Of a stretch of 64,000 bases of DNA, positions 1 through 12,916 are shown piece after piece. The notes below the pieces were generated by a model. That model did not search any database, had not been told where the DNA came from, and was given only the letters and a program-made list of their open reading frames with translations. This DNA comes from Paralvinella palmiformis (taxonomy: Eukaryota > Annelida > Polychaeta > Terebellida > Alvinellidae), in the NCBI GenBank assembly GCA_025642065.1, contig JAODUP010000031.1, positions 206,001 through 270,000 of the forward strand, given 5' to 3'. The position numbers were made by a program, and so were the translations under genes. The number at the start of each line of letters is the position of its first letter. The first letter of the stretch is position 1.

Positions 1-705
1 AATATATAATTACGCGTAAAATTTGAATATGGCCCTATTCCGTTATGACAACTGGCCTAAAGCACGATATACCATATATTCTATATTCTAAACAGCTGGT
101 ATTCGATCGGATGGTACAATTGCCGACGTTAATGATTTGGGGGAGCCCTTTTTATTATCTTCTCGAATTACATTATTTCAACTCCATTTTAACTGGAAAA
201 CCAAAGCTGTTTGTCCGTCACAACATTAGCTGATCGTTAAAAATTCAGTGAAAATAAAATACGCTAGGTTGTGTTATAGATGAACTTTAACGTGTATGAT
301 TACTTGTCTTGTTGAAGTTGTGGTAGAGACCTCTGGCTGTCGCTTATTGGGCACAGCCAGTGTGATTATTATGTCGTTAAAACGTTGTCAATACTATATT
401 GTATTATAAATTTGGTTAACATTTTAGTCAGGTACTTAAATACTACTAAGGAATAACGTACGCGTAGGATCGATCACTCAAGCATTTTTTTTTTTTTTTG
501 ATTAACTATAATAATTATTAATAAAGTGCAAAGGCGGTCAATGAAATCGGTGGGGAAAAATAATTCCGGCATTTCATAAGTCAAATCAAAGACTGTTTAT
601 AACAAGGCGTGTTACTTGACGTTTTAACATGCCATTTTGAACTCAAGGAGCGCAGCGATCCTAGTGGCTGGAGGGGCCACCTCATAGCCAGCTGCCTTTG
701 TTTAC
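1..705. other. Non-coding flank, no gene recognised
   Basis: AT-rich sequence with a T tract near 485-499 and no frame that looks like protein. The only ORF of note (45-233) has no family resemblance and no splice context. A small GC-richer patch at about 640-720 leads into the THAP-like frame that follows and could be its 5' untranslated region. Confidence 0.5.
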
Positions 706-828
706 ATGGCGTCTAATGGCAGTGGTTCATTCTGCGCCGCTTTCGGCTGCAGTAACAGGAAAGGTGTACACAAAGAAAGACTTGCTCTTTTGTTTCACGA
801 AAGAAAGAAAAAAGCTAATGTAAAATGA
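706..828 (+). CDS. Short THAP-zinc-finger-like open frame (fragment or first exon)
   Basis: An ATG at 706 opens 40 codons ending with TGA at 826-828. The peptide begins MASNGSGSFCAAFGCSNRKG and continues to a phenylalanine-histidine pair at residues 30-31. The C-x4-C pair (residues 10 and 15) followed about 15 residues later by FH resembles the start of the THAP domain, a C2CH zinc-coordinating DNA-binding fold found in transcription factors and in P-element-like transposases. The rest of the domain (second Cys and His, the AVPTIF box) is not seen downstream. A possible splice donor (GTAAAA) lies at 820-825, so this may be a first exon whose partners I could not find. It may equally be a remnant. 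Confidence 0.35.
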   Translation: MASNGSGSFCAAFGCSNRKGVHKERLALLFHERKKKANVK

Positions 829-3139
829 GATATGATCTGCCTTCTTAAAATAATGGATATTTTTAAAATAAGCATAACAATTTGAAGGAGACACGCCCCC
901 CACTTGACATGACCCCCGGCGATGCCCACATGTACTTACATGTTTTCAAGAAAATCAATATTCTTAAGCCTAACTTACCGCAAATAAGGGGTCTGATCAA
1001 ATCTAAATTATCATGTATTAGGAATTATAGTGTGGTGACCTGTGATCACTAAGAGATATCTCGATGTTTGAGGTTAATAATGTCAGCCAAGCAGTAGGCC
1101 CAATTAAGACGTCCTATCTAGATATATATTTGTTTCAGACAAAATATTATTATGACTGTTATCTCTGTATCATTCATTACTTGTATAATTTGTTTTCATA
1201 AGTGTTTCATATATGATACGCAACTATGTTGGGGAGATTTTAATTTAACATGCACCGTGATATTATTTATACTATTTGTGTAATAAAGGATGCACTGAAT
1301 ATTTCTAGCAACTATTCATATGAATGGTTGCGAGAAATTAAAACAAATATTCTGTCCAATAACTTTGAAATGGTAACTGGTCATTTCACAGCTAATCAGA
1401 AATAAATTCACATTCTGGTTTGTGTAAGTGCCATTTTTAATAAATCAGTGTGCCCATTCGCGACTAAGGTCTGTGTAATGACACTTTTGACAGTTGACCT
1501 GCAAATTCAATAGATCTAAAAATTGCAAACATAACAACTGTCAATGTTCATCACAAAATTATTTTACTGCTAATATTGTTAATACTCCATGTATATTCTT
1601 TGTTCTCAGCTGGGCAGGCCTGTATTGGTCTATATTGTTGAGGTGTAGACTTGAAATGAACTTAATAATAATTTTAGTGGAAAGTTTGTAATCAATTGTG
1701 TCATCGCTGTGTAGTAATAGCTGTAATATATATATATATATAAATGAACGGTCCATATTTTGGCATGGCCTATGATTGTTGTAGGTTATAATTGATGATA
1801 AATGGACATGATGAAAAATATGTTTATGTATATACCTCGTATATATATATATATATATATATATATTTGCTTTCATTAAAATAAACTTGTTCAATTATTT
1901 TCTGATCAAATTGTAGGCTGTGAAGTGAGGGGGCTGTGAAATGACTTCTTTATTTACAGTTTCACAGCTTTGCTTTTTCGCTATCATGTGTGCACAATTA
2001 AAACGTTAATTGGCAAGAGAGTGTCACAAGGTTCCAATTTATGTTGTGTTGGGTTGCATTCTTTTGCCTAGCAGGATATTTGCGTGATTCACTGCACACC
2101 CAAACTGTTGTCACTGTTGTGCGGTGGTCTGTTGTTTCACTGGGGTAAGCTATTGTTAACTTTGGCGTCCTGGATTTTTCTGTGTACAACTCGATCCTAG
2201 TAAAGATTTATAAGGAGTTGATTTCTGTTACGCACCAACAGTTACACAAAGAAGCCAGCGGAGTAGTATGTTCACATATGATTGTGAAATTTGCAGAATA
2301 TTCTACGTGTATTTGTAGCTGGTTGGAAAATGTTCGTGTGGATGCCAGAATTGATAGCATACCTCTGTTAACTATAGCGTGAGTCAGTTAATCCGTGCCT
2401 ATGATGTTAGTTACTGTGTCCTGTCAGTCACGGTCATGTGTCATTAGTCGACGTTGGGCTGTAGCTGTCGTATAAGTTAGTGCATGTCGAGATTCTCAGT
2501 AATTAGAACCGTGTGTATATATATCGCTATGTCAGTAGCTGCATCGTAGTCGTTGGAACGTTAATCGGAATATCTATGATCGGAGTCGTCGTATCAGAGT
2601 TCACGTCGAGTCTGATTAGTGATTAGTTAAGTTTTGATATGCCGTTTTTTTGTCGTGTAAATTATTATTATTGTATATCCGGTGTTCTCTTATTTGCATG
2701 TATGCTTGTGGCCTTGTGATACAATCCGTCAATCAAGCCAACATCTTGACAGAGAGTATGTGATCATGTAACATATGGTACTAGTATTGGCAATTCATTT
2801 AAACCAAGCGTCACACATGTACACAAAACCAGTGAACTTTTGATTATTTAGCAATTGCCGCTCTCCGAGTTCAAAATCCAAATTGGGGCGCGTCAAGAGA
2901 CGGATGGATGAATGTTGATTAACGACAAATCGGCACAAATTAGGCCATTTGGTGTCCTAGAATGGCGCGTCAAGTGGAACACCTCTCTATATATAAGCTC
3001 TCTGGTCAATATTCAGTCTCAAGCAGCCAATCACAGAAAGTGTAACGTGGTGAACTTCGTGAAGAACTACTTTATGATGGTTTTGTTGTTCGGGGAGAAT
3101 CCCCAGGCTCTCGCTCAATCAGCACAGCCTCTATGTTGG
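829..3139. other. Non-coding interval, no gene recognised
   Basis: AT-rich sequence with (TA)n runs near 1725-1741 and 1842-1866. ORFs of 60-110 codons here are low-complexity or lack family features and splice context. Two sequences related to AATAAA (near 1282 and 1879) could be polyadenylation signals of an upstream gene, but nothing ties them to one. Confidence 0.5.
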
Positions 3140-3440
3140 AGTGGTTGAGGAAACTCCTCCCCACCACTCACAGGGGAGCAGTACGGAAAGATGGACCCGA
3201 AATACCCTGAGGGTGGTCACTGCCAGAGTGTTTTACGTCCTCGTTTTTTTTAACTTCCCCCTTTATTTTAAATAATTCAGTGGAGACGGCAGCGCCATTT
3301 AACGTGGTTAGCCACCCACGATGTAGTGAGCCGAGAAATTAATCCCTGGAAAAGTTTCGACCTCTTACAGGGTTCGAACCTGCGACCGTTGGCACCAAGT
3401 GCCGAGTGCTTAACCGCTAGGCCACCGGAGCTCACTCCAC
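3140..3440 (-). mobile_element. tRNA-derived SINE, family B
   Basis: On the minus strand the head (about 3433 down to 3365) reads like a tRNA. It has an A-box-like GGCCTAGCGGTTAAGC and a B-box GGTTCGAACC, the internal RNA polymerase III promoter elements. The body runs left to about 3140. The core with CCGTACTGCTCCCC and a GGGGAGGAG run is shared with a plus-strand copy near 55500-55700. The tRNA-like part is fused to unrelated sequence with no clear cloverleaf, so this is a SINE and not a tRNA gene. Confidence 0.65.
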
Positions 3441-4877
3441 TTCATGATAGGGAGTAAAAGTGCTAAAAATACTCTGTGTATCGTCCTGACGTAACCGTAT
3501 TTCAGAACTTCTCTTAATGACGTTTGTCTTGTACCTAAACGTTTATTAGTAATTAGGATAGTTCGACAGTCATCTTTGGTGAACTTGGTGTAAGTAGACG
3601 CCTCAAGATAGGTCTCAAAATCGAGGTACTTAGTACATTTCTGGCCGACCGACAGCTCCTCGACCTCAGCGCTCCTGACAGCCATTTTCCCGTCTCCCGC
3701 CAGTTGTTAATAAAACAGGGAATGCCAGTGTCCAAGCGGGACTGCCGGCGATCTTGGCCGGGTGCGCAAGCGGCAAAATCAGCACTAGGGAGCCGAATCT
3801 TTGCCGGGTGAAAGGAGACAAAATCTTCAGACAGCCGTGTGAATAATAACTTCCTAACATGTAATATTTACTTTAATTTATCGGAAATTTTGTTGTTTCT
3901 TTGAAATATTGTTAATCATTTCGGGGAAAAACTTACGTTAAAATATAAATACTATATGTAAATGGTGTGATGTGACCAAACCGGAAGGTGTATATATATA
4001 TATATATATACTCCTTAATTTACAAGGTTTTTATTAACTAAATAAAAGATGGAACACGAGTAAATGAGGCGGATATATAGTTTTGCGTTATATTACTATT
4101 TCAGTTGATCTTTAACCAAAGTATTAAAATTTATTTTTTGCCTTTGACATTCTCTTTAATATTACGCTAGTTTAATAATTTGAAATTTTATAACTATGTT
4201 ATGTTGATTAAAATGCCTATGGATGTTGCATTATTATTATATGTTTCTTTGTTTATTTGTGTGTGCTCGTGTACGTGTATGTATGAATGTTGTACGGTTA
4301 ATCAGGAATAGGGACGTTTTACACCGAGACAGGTATTAACTTATCAGCGGTGAAGATGGATAAAGCAAATATATTTACATAGATTTATGAACCCTGTGTA
4401 TTATACACATTTGCATCAATAAATTATATAACAGTCATTTTTAAATTGTAAATCATATATGGAAGACTGGTACATTTAGCTTATATAAGATCATTCACAA
4501 CATTGTTCATTTCAAACATACATGTATTAATGATACATCTCCTGCTCAATCATGCTGAACCTAAATTGTGTATACATTGCACTTTCATTAAAAAAAACTA
4601 AATCAGATATCTTCACAGGTAAATAACTGCACACATATTAAATCTATTACATACACACAATGGGACCTAGTCATACATGTAAACAAAATTTCATACATAC
4701 TTGTATAGCAGCTGACTTGAATAAAAGTAGAATAATAATATCAATATGTAAATATCTTTGTTATAATACCTTGCATGAAAATATTTGAATAAAATGATTC
4801 AAATATTTCAATTAAAAAGAAATAAGATACTATAATTGAAGTAGCTCATTGAAATGTTTAATGAGATTGGTAAACAT

Positions 4878-5250
4878 TTAGAATTCTGTGCGGCCTTCTT
4901 CAATGGCAGAATAGGTGGTGTCTTCCGGAGGATTTGGTCCCTTCTCAAAACCACCATTTTCATATTTTTTCCACAGGTAATCGTTGGTTGCAATATTTCT
5001 TTGGTAGTTCGGCTTAGCTTGCTTTCTACAGCAGATCGTCAGTACCACAACAAACATACAGATGCTGACCACTGACAGCCAGATGACAACAGCCAGTATA
5101 AGATATGGATTCAAGATGTTTGTACACCAAACACAGTCTTCATACGCAACTAAAACAGAAGACAAAAGTCTACGGTTAATTATGTGATGGATTGTCTGTG
5201 TTTAATTATCGAAGTTAAGCAATGTGATTAGCTCTAACACAAAGAATCAT

Positions 5251-5281
<31 letters not shown>

Positions 5282-8200
5282 CTTGTAATCTAAAATAGAA
5301 CGTGAAAATATTCATCTACTCTCTGACCTATATTAAATTAGGTTAAATTCAGTTTTAAATTAAATTTATTTTTACTGTAGTAAGTTTAAACGATATTAGT
5401 GCTTCCCTCCCTTGAATGCAAGCAATATTGAAGTACTACTTACCAGAGTTAACAGCCTCTTGTACTACAGTCACGTTACCAGCTGGCCCAGGGGCACCAC
5501 GTTCTCCTTGTATCCCTTGTGGTCCTGTAGCACCAGGTGGACCAACAGGGCCCGTGTATCCGCGGCTGCCTTGTTCTCCTGTAGCTCCCATTGCACCGGG
5601 TGAGCCAACCAGTCCGGTAGATCCAGCACTGCCTGTGGCTCCTGTGGCCCCTCGTTCGCCACTGACACCTGGTTGACCTGTGGCACCAAGTGCTCCATTT
5701 GGACCACGCTCCCCGCGAATTCCAGTTGAACCAGTAGCCCCCTGTAACAGAAATATGAAATGTTGTTGTTTAGCTGCCACGTTTGCACATACAAAATGTA
5801 GAGGTCAAGTAAAAGATGAAACAACCTTCAGATATAGCCAGGACCGGGGTTTGATACCAGGTATCAGAGATTTGTGACCAACCGCGCTACCGGGTAGGCC
5901 ACAGCGACACCACCACCCTGTTATAGATGGGAGGCGATATCTACATCGTAACTGGGAAGAACAATGGATCAACTGAGCTTACGGTGTGATCTCCAGGTAT
6001 TGAATCCTTGACGGCAGGCGTGGGATCAAAATAAGGCTTTTCGATCACCGATTAGGCATAAATGATTAATGTCCATACGCTTCTATTCTGCTTTGATCTT
6101 TGCTTACGTAAACGGTAAACGATTTACGGGCGTAGATCAGTTAGCTGCTTAGAAATGACTGTTTATACCGAATCGAAGTGAACGAATGTCCGCTCAATCA
6201 AAGAAAACCGACAGACGAAATATGAATCGTATTTCTCGTTCACGTTTGATAATGTGATGAATAACTAGCTGCAGAACCATTTATATAAAAATTAATTACC
6301 CGTTCTCCGCTAAGACCAGTCGCCCCCGTTCCTCCCACGCGGCCAGTCAGGTCGTCTGGATTTTCGTATCCATCGCTTTCGATTGGTATTTGTAGACCGC
6401 TACGACACGGTGGTGTTTTATCGACGACATTGTACTGGGACAAATCTGAAAGAGTTTATTTCAAAATAAATTAAATGATATGTGCATGCATGTCTTGATT
6501 TTTAAAGAAACTATAATATCGGGTACCACAAAAACAAACGAACAAACGTTCGCTTATCCGTGTCTACGTTTAATTACCTGTGTCCGTGTATGCCGCAACG
6601 GAGAATCTGTACGGCCAAGACAGGACGTCGAACACGTATTCGGTATCAACGACCGGCTCCCCGTACATACGTCGCTGTAGGGTGCTGGCATTGCCGCCGA
6701 CGAAGTCATAAGCCACAGAGCCGTTGATTTCTGGGAAGTATAAACCGAGTCGATCGTTTTGAGAGACACGAAAACATTCTCCGTTCTTCGAGTAGGTCTG
6801 TAGGTAGATCTGAAATAATGGACATTTATGAATGAAGGTTAACATTTAATGAAGGAATCACATACGACTATATTTTATCGGGATATGTTTACTCCGGGTG
6901 AGTGTTTTGCTTAACCTCGGCGATAGTGACACCTGGGACGTACGATCGCGGGACGACTCCATAGAGAAGAAGAATTCTGCAAGCACAGCTCCGAGTCGGA
7001 TTCTAACCCACAACCCGCATGTTTGCAGAGAAATCGGAGCGCCCTGATATTTACTTTGTCAGCCCGAGACTGCGATCAGTTATTAGTGTTCAGTATTTCA
7101 TGGACAGTCCGAAATACTATCAGAGGTTCTACCCATTCTGACACACACAAAAAAAATCAGCTATACAGTTAGCTATCGACAGATGATGTATTTCGTTTTA
7201 AAACCAGATGCTGAAGCGCATGTTTTGAAACTATATGTTGATGCGCATGTTTTGAAGCCACACGATGGTGAACGATTTTGAAGCCTGCAATTCATTCAAT
7301 TCGTGACGACCTTCTATGGTGAACGACTTGTTGGTTCGGATACGTATATATTTTCACCAGAGTCCAGTAGAAATACAATTCTAACTCTTCTACATAGCCA
7401 GTAATCTAGCATTTCAGGGAACGGTCTTTATGAGCACGTATCCTACTTTTGATCGTCATTTATCAGGTAAAAGTAACGTATGTTTCTCCTAAGTACTTTA
7501 CACTCCCTGGACTATAAATATCTTCTTGAATTTCACCTATCAACATTCAAACTCAGTTAGAAGAAGACTAATATTCGAATTGCTCTTGTTCACTTGTTTT
7601 TACCGTGCAGAGTTTCCTAGGTTTGAACGCACGAATATCGTAAGAAGTAGGTACTGAACTGAACTTTAGTAATAACGTTTTTTCTAACAAAACATATATC
7701 ACGAAAGCAATGCATAAATGTAAAAAGACTGAAGGCATGCATGCAAATTGTTGGACGAGCGTAGCGACCATAGCTACCTTCCTAGAGGCCTCTAATTATC
7801 TAACACGGTTAATTAACCAGGTGCAAACATGAGAAGAAACAGATACAACAAAATACAAACGAACAAACAAAGACTAGCGACAATCATCCCGATTTCGAAT
7901 AATAATACCCTCTGACACTACGATAACTTTCCTTTTACATACGAGTAAAGGCGTAGATCAGATTAAAACTCCCATTATCGTTCTTTTGTATATTCTTTCT
8001 GCGTTAGCATTCTTCCCTACGTCATCTCGTGGAATTTTATCACTACAACCGCCTTTTGTTTTTGCTTTAAATTAGTCTTGTAACTCACTGTAACAATTAG
8101 CTTTATCTTCGAAGCATAAAGATATCTAAACGTATCCGGCTCTCTGTGAATACCGACGATGCGTGCTTTTACCAAAGATAAGAATTAAGACTGACACAGA

Positions 8201-9565
8201 CTGGTCGCTATCGAAAAGGCACATAATGTAGCCGGATCGATGTAAGCTTTCCTCTAAGATTATATCATGAAGTTTAAAAGCAATAATTCACATGGCAGCG
8301 CCGAACAAGGGCCACCATTCTGACCAAAAACAAAGGGACTACTGTTTGTAAACGATCAATAGCGAACTGTAACCAGACGGGAAGCCTTTCTATCAGGACA
8401 TGCGATCAGAACAGGGATTTCCCAACGACAATAACCCCGGTGTTGTGGTGGCAGAATGTAACGTCGGACATCAAACATGGCGCCGTTTCCGTATCAGAGC
8501 CGGGTGGAGATGTATATCCGTTCGAGTGACTGTTATAACGACGAAGATCGGACATTTGTCAAATATCAACAAAGAGGACGATTGTTTTTTTTTCGGTGAA
8601 CAAAGCTTTGGCTCACTATAAATGACCGTCTGAAGTTATCTAAACAGTAATCAAGAGACAAACGCAGTCTGATCCGGTAAGAAGATAAAGAGCTTTCCTT
8701 CGTAATGAAGAAAATATTACGGTATGCATTTATCAGTTCTAAATACCAAATGGTAGTTAGGGTCTCTAGTTGACGCAATAACGATGTACCCCGTTTAGTT
8801 CGCTATACATTTTAAACATATTTGTTTTTCCATGAGAATTGCTCTTGTAAGCGAAACAGAATTTCTTGAAGCATTTCACGGATTACGATTTTGGTAGTTT
8901 TTGTTTTAAATGTTATCGTGTTTGGAGAACGGAAACGTTGTAAGAAAGATACCTAGGCCTATGCCCGCAGCTATCGTTGTTGTTCCTGCTGAGTTCAACT
9001 CACAAACACAGGTAGAAACCGGATTTGAAGCCACAAACTGAAAGTGTCACACAAATAATGATGATGATTGATGTTTTACGGCCACTTTTGTGCACTTGGT
9101 AGGCTAAATGTGCCGCAGTGGCATACAGTTATCAATGTTTAGATCGTCCAAGTATACTTACATCTTCTCGTCTATTCGCCTTTATGGCGCTGTACTGCCA
9201 CTGCGCGATTAGTGTGAAGCCATCTGCTGGGTTTTGGGAATTCTTAGGACGCCATATTTGGATATATGCTGGACCAAGGTTATTGAAGAAAGCCGAGAAG
9301 GCGAATACGACGCCGTCAGAAGTAAAGGCGTTGTCCAGAAGGTAGACTGTGCTGTTCTGTTCTGTGGATCTCCCGGCTGTTATTCTGTTGCCGACCTTTT
9401 TGACCTCGGCGGCTAGAAATATGACAGAAGCAAATTGTTGAAGATACTTTTGAAGATAGTGTAATTATAATTTGTATTGTGTTTCAGCAGTGTGTCACGA
9501 ATTCTGAGTACAAACCTGATGATGCATGTTCTTTTATGTTAACATCAGCGGAAAACATTGAAAAC

Positions 9566-9604
<39 letters not shown>

Positions 9605-9729
9605 ATATATCCGCGTATGCATAAAACAATTATAAAATTTTCCATTTAATTAGAAAATTAACATATTCACTCACCTGTTAGGTAAACTGCTGCCGCTAAT
9701 AGAATAAAGCTATACACATTCTTTGCCAT
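4878..9729 (-). CDS. Single-pass transmembrane collagen-like protein with beta-rich ectodomain
   Basis: Coding exons in transcript order are 9729-9675, 9412-9162, 6809-6578, 6445-6300, 5741-5444 and 5149-4878. All have GT-AG borders and consistent phase, giving 417 residues. Residues 1-18 form a signal peptide (MAKNVYSFILLAAAVYLT). About 20-180 is a beta-rich ectodomain with YIQIWRP and DRLGLYF motifs, reminiscent of an uncharacterised domain I recall from invertebrate surface proteins. Residues 214-318 are 35 uninterrupted Gly-X-Y triplets, so a trimeric coiled rod is likely. About 343-367 is one hydrophobic helix, followed by CCRK. The 49-residue tail contains DYLW, KYEN and TTYSAI; the last fits the TxYxx[VI] switch-motif pattern. 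ATG is only 11 bases after an acceptor (TTATTCAG), so an untranslated 5' exon must exist upstream. The exact family is not recognised; a receptor or adhesion role is inference. Confidence 0.85.
5830..5935 (-). repeat. Possible degenerate tRNA-like SINE head
   Basis: The minus strand reads TGTGGCCTACCCGGTAGCGC, then about 30 bases later ATCAAACCCCGG. These resemble weak A- and B-boxes of a tRNA-derived SINE. It lies in the intron between exons 4 and 5 of the collagen-like gene. No second copy was found in the window, so this is tentative. Confidence 0.25.
9058..9112 (-). mobile_element. SINE family A, 3' fragment
   Basis: This is the minus-strand copy of the shared SINE-A 3' block (TTTAGCCTACCAAGTGCACA, then AAGTGGCCGTAAAACATCAA) ending in a CATCATCATT tail. 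It lies just downstream of exon 2 of the collagen-like gene, inside the following intron. The head is missing. Confidence 0.65.
9568..9605. repeat. (TA)n microsatellite
   Basis: A near-perfect dinucleotide TA run in the first coding intron of the collagen-like gene. Similar tracts recur throughout the window (for example 5252-5276, 10847-10880, 37407-37447, 38137-38178 and 61987-62041). Confidence 0.9.
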
Positions 9730-10845
9730 CTTTGATAATCTGAATAATAGAAATAAATTATATCATAGAATAACAAGCCAATATAGAACATATACATTGG
9801 AGATTTGTAATATTACGACTGGTGAAACGTCGGATAAGACATCGGACATTTTGCTATTCTTACATTGTTAACTTACACTGAATTCATACAAATTCACGAC
9901 TTATTCTAGACTAAATGTACGTAACAAAATTGTATTCTTGAATAATTTAAACCCCGCACAGATGGACAAAACAGGGATAGGGAAAATAGACGCCATAAGG
10001 CGCACACATTAAATATTGATCAAGATAATTTCTGAACGCTCCATGATTTTGCGGATATTGGTAGATGTTAGTAAGATTTCATCAGGATCTCGTTGGGGAG
10101 ACAGGTACTTTTACACGTAATAATCCTGAAATAATCGAATTGGTAACCCAATAACCCACAGTAGTCTACCATCGTACCCCCTTGTACTGTCATACTGAAA
10201 TGTACGAATTGAAGGTCAACTATTGAACTGACTGTAAAAGATGCAAATGATGTGATTCCCTAAGGAAACATAGCCCACGAAACGTGTACGTGTGTGTGTA
10301 TGTATGTGTGTATATGTGAGTACGTGTAGATACAATAGTCTGTGCATTTCATAAATGGTTTAAGAAACTGTATCTGCAATACGTCGACTTAATTTAAAGA
10401 AAAAAACAAGTTCGGAACTATGTTCCATAGATGTTCTCTGAACGATTATAGCCACTTTATCAACTCCATTTGAAAAAGAGTTCAGAATAATATCCTCCAT
10501 AAATGTAGGCAAGTTTAAGCGCAAATGCCGACTCTCCCCATTCCGTGAACTTCACTAGCAATGCGTCAACTCCATTTCGAGATAAACAGATTTAGAATAA
10601 TATGTTCCATAAATGCTCTCAGATTGCTTACCACCAGTCTGTCAGCTCGATTCAAGTTAACCAATTATGACTCAGCGTTATCCAGTTATATAGGAAAATA
10701 AATTCATAAAGTCAGGCATAAAGTCAATGAATAATGACATATATTTGCTTATTCTAATGAACTGTAGCCAACGAGGAAACGTATTATGGTTGTAATTGGT
10801 AATAGACGGCTTAAAACTAACGGATTATGGCATCAATTAAAACAG

Positions 10846-10881
<36 letters not shown>

Positions 10882-12879
10882 CTTGCTTGGATACATAACG
10901 TAATCGGCTTACTGCTGCTGAAACACTAAGTATAGGGTATAGAGTGGCTGATGGCGGAACTAGAAAACCAAACAAAAAAGGGATCTCACTTTGAGTCCGT
11001 CGGTATATAATCGTTATCTTTCGTTCGCCCATTGCATGATTTAGCCATAATTAAGTGAGTAAACCTTCTTGTTATCTTAAGTCAGAAACGGGACATACAA
11101 CAAACGACAATGAACTCCGTTTATTTCCGATCTAAAGTTCAGAAAAATAAAGCTTAGTTTTTAAGCAGAGCCGGGGTTTCTCGGTAGTAAAGGCGGTATA
11201 GTGCTGTTTGACCAGATAGACCTAGGTCGTGGGTTAGACTGTTGGAATGCTGTTAATTTAATATTTCCTCGTTGTCCATTATGGTCGATGACTGCCTATA
11301 TTCTAATAGTCAAGGACGAGCACAACTATTATCATGTAAAGCAGCGTTGTTTGATCTGGAACATGGATTGGTTTCAAACTGTCCATTGATCTAACATAAT
11401 GTAAATACAATTTTAACAAACACGTAAATTACAGAAACTGGAGAAAGTCTGTTTCTCACATACAGTCTGTATATAGATGTAGCCTACTCTAAGAGACACG
11501 ATGTGTTTTTTGTTCGTGTCGACTACTAAGAAACACGTGTGTTGACATGTTAAACAAACCGTATGTACACAATACTTCTACTTAAGACAAAAAGACACGC
11601 TTCGGTGAATAATTTGTATTTGCGGTGTCATCTAAATACGCCGATATATAAATATTCAGACGAACGTGTTAACACACGAATGCGTATTAATAGGCACACA
11701 TAAGACGGACTTAACTAAATGCTGTATTTAACATAATTAATTTACTTGCCAGGTAGGGAGAATAATTTTGAACATTATAAATGCTTTATTTCATGATGAT
11801 GATGATAATTATTATAATGACATCAATAATAAGGTACCAAAACCAAAACAAGATATGGCACGTTTAAAATGTTTAGCACATGCGACACAAGACAAACATA
11901 AAAAGGAGGAGAACATCTCTCGTAGATCTAATACTATACTTTTAAAATAACCTGTCCCCAGCATCTTTGATCTGTCCGATTTACGTGAACATGATGATCG
12001 CGGTTCCGTGTATCTGATGTTTTGGAGCAGCTGAAAGATAACACCGCACGAAACAACTGAACAAACTTACCGTGTATGTCATCCGCTACTTTCAAGCTAA
12101 TGGTCCAAAAGTAAGCGTGTCTTGGTCGCTCGAGAGCTCAAATAGTGCCGAGCGTCCCCGTCAATTACCGAATAAAAAATGTCACGATGCCGGCTCAGAC
12201 TTTCTCTTTAACCAAACACCAGTCGTGGGCCGAGCTCCGAGACGCCGGTTGTGAATGGCCTTCGTTAAAGTAACGCAACAAAAAAAGGAAGCCGTAGGCG
12301 TATAGAGTCACCGGCGAAGAACGTTTATATCGTCACGGTCGACTTAACGCGGGCCTGTACTGACGAAGATGTTTCGAGGAATTAACATCACTGGACGGGT
12401 AGTGTTTATATCGAGCCTAACCGTGGAGACGGTCAATTGTTTGGTGCGCCCATTTGACGAGTATGATCGTCACTACAGTTAGTGGCGGGTGATTTCAGTG
12501 ATACTGTTGTTCGATGTTTTCTATTTACGGCACCTGAGAAGTTCGTAGGCTCTTGTTGGGCGCTCCAACGATTATAAAGACATCTACTTCTTGTTTATCG
12601 TAGCTGCGGCTATAAACACTTCGGAGATCGCTAGTGTGCGCAGCGACGGAAGTTTTTCACGTTCTCAAATATTAAGAACAATCAAATTCCAGAAAGATTT
12701 TACAGGTATTGTTATTTTAGTGTTTGTGTATGTGACGGTTGTGTGTGTGACGGTATGTTGTTATATGCGCGCTATATTGTTGGAAGCGAGGATACAATTT
12801 TTCTGTTAATCAACTTTCATAAAAGTGGTAAATAAAGGATATAAATGGCAACCAGCTAAACCAATTATATATCTCTCCC

Positions 12880-12916
<37 letters not shown>

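Noticed and set aside
3365..3435. tRNA gene on the minus strand
   Set aside because: A- and B-boxes are present but it continues into a dispersed repeat body and no clean cloverleaf with acceptor stem is evident, so it was called SINE family B.
5416..5676. Plus-strand proline-rich ORF
   Set aside because: It is the antisense reading of the collagen Gly-X-Y exon; glycine codons GGN read backwards as proline CCN.
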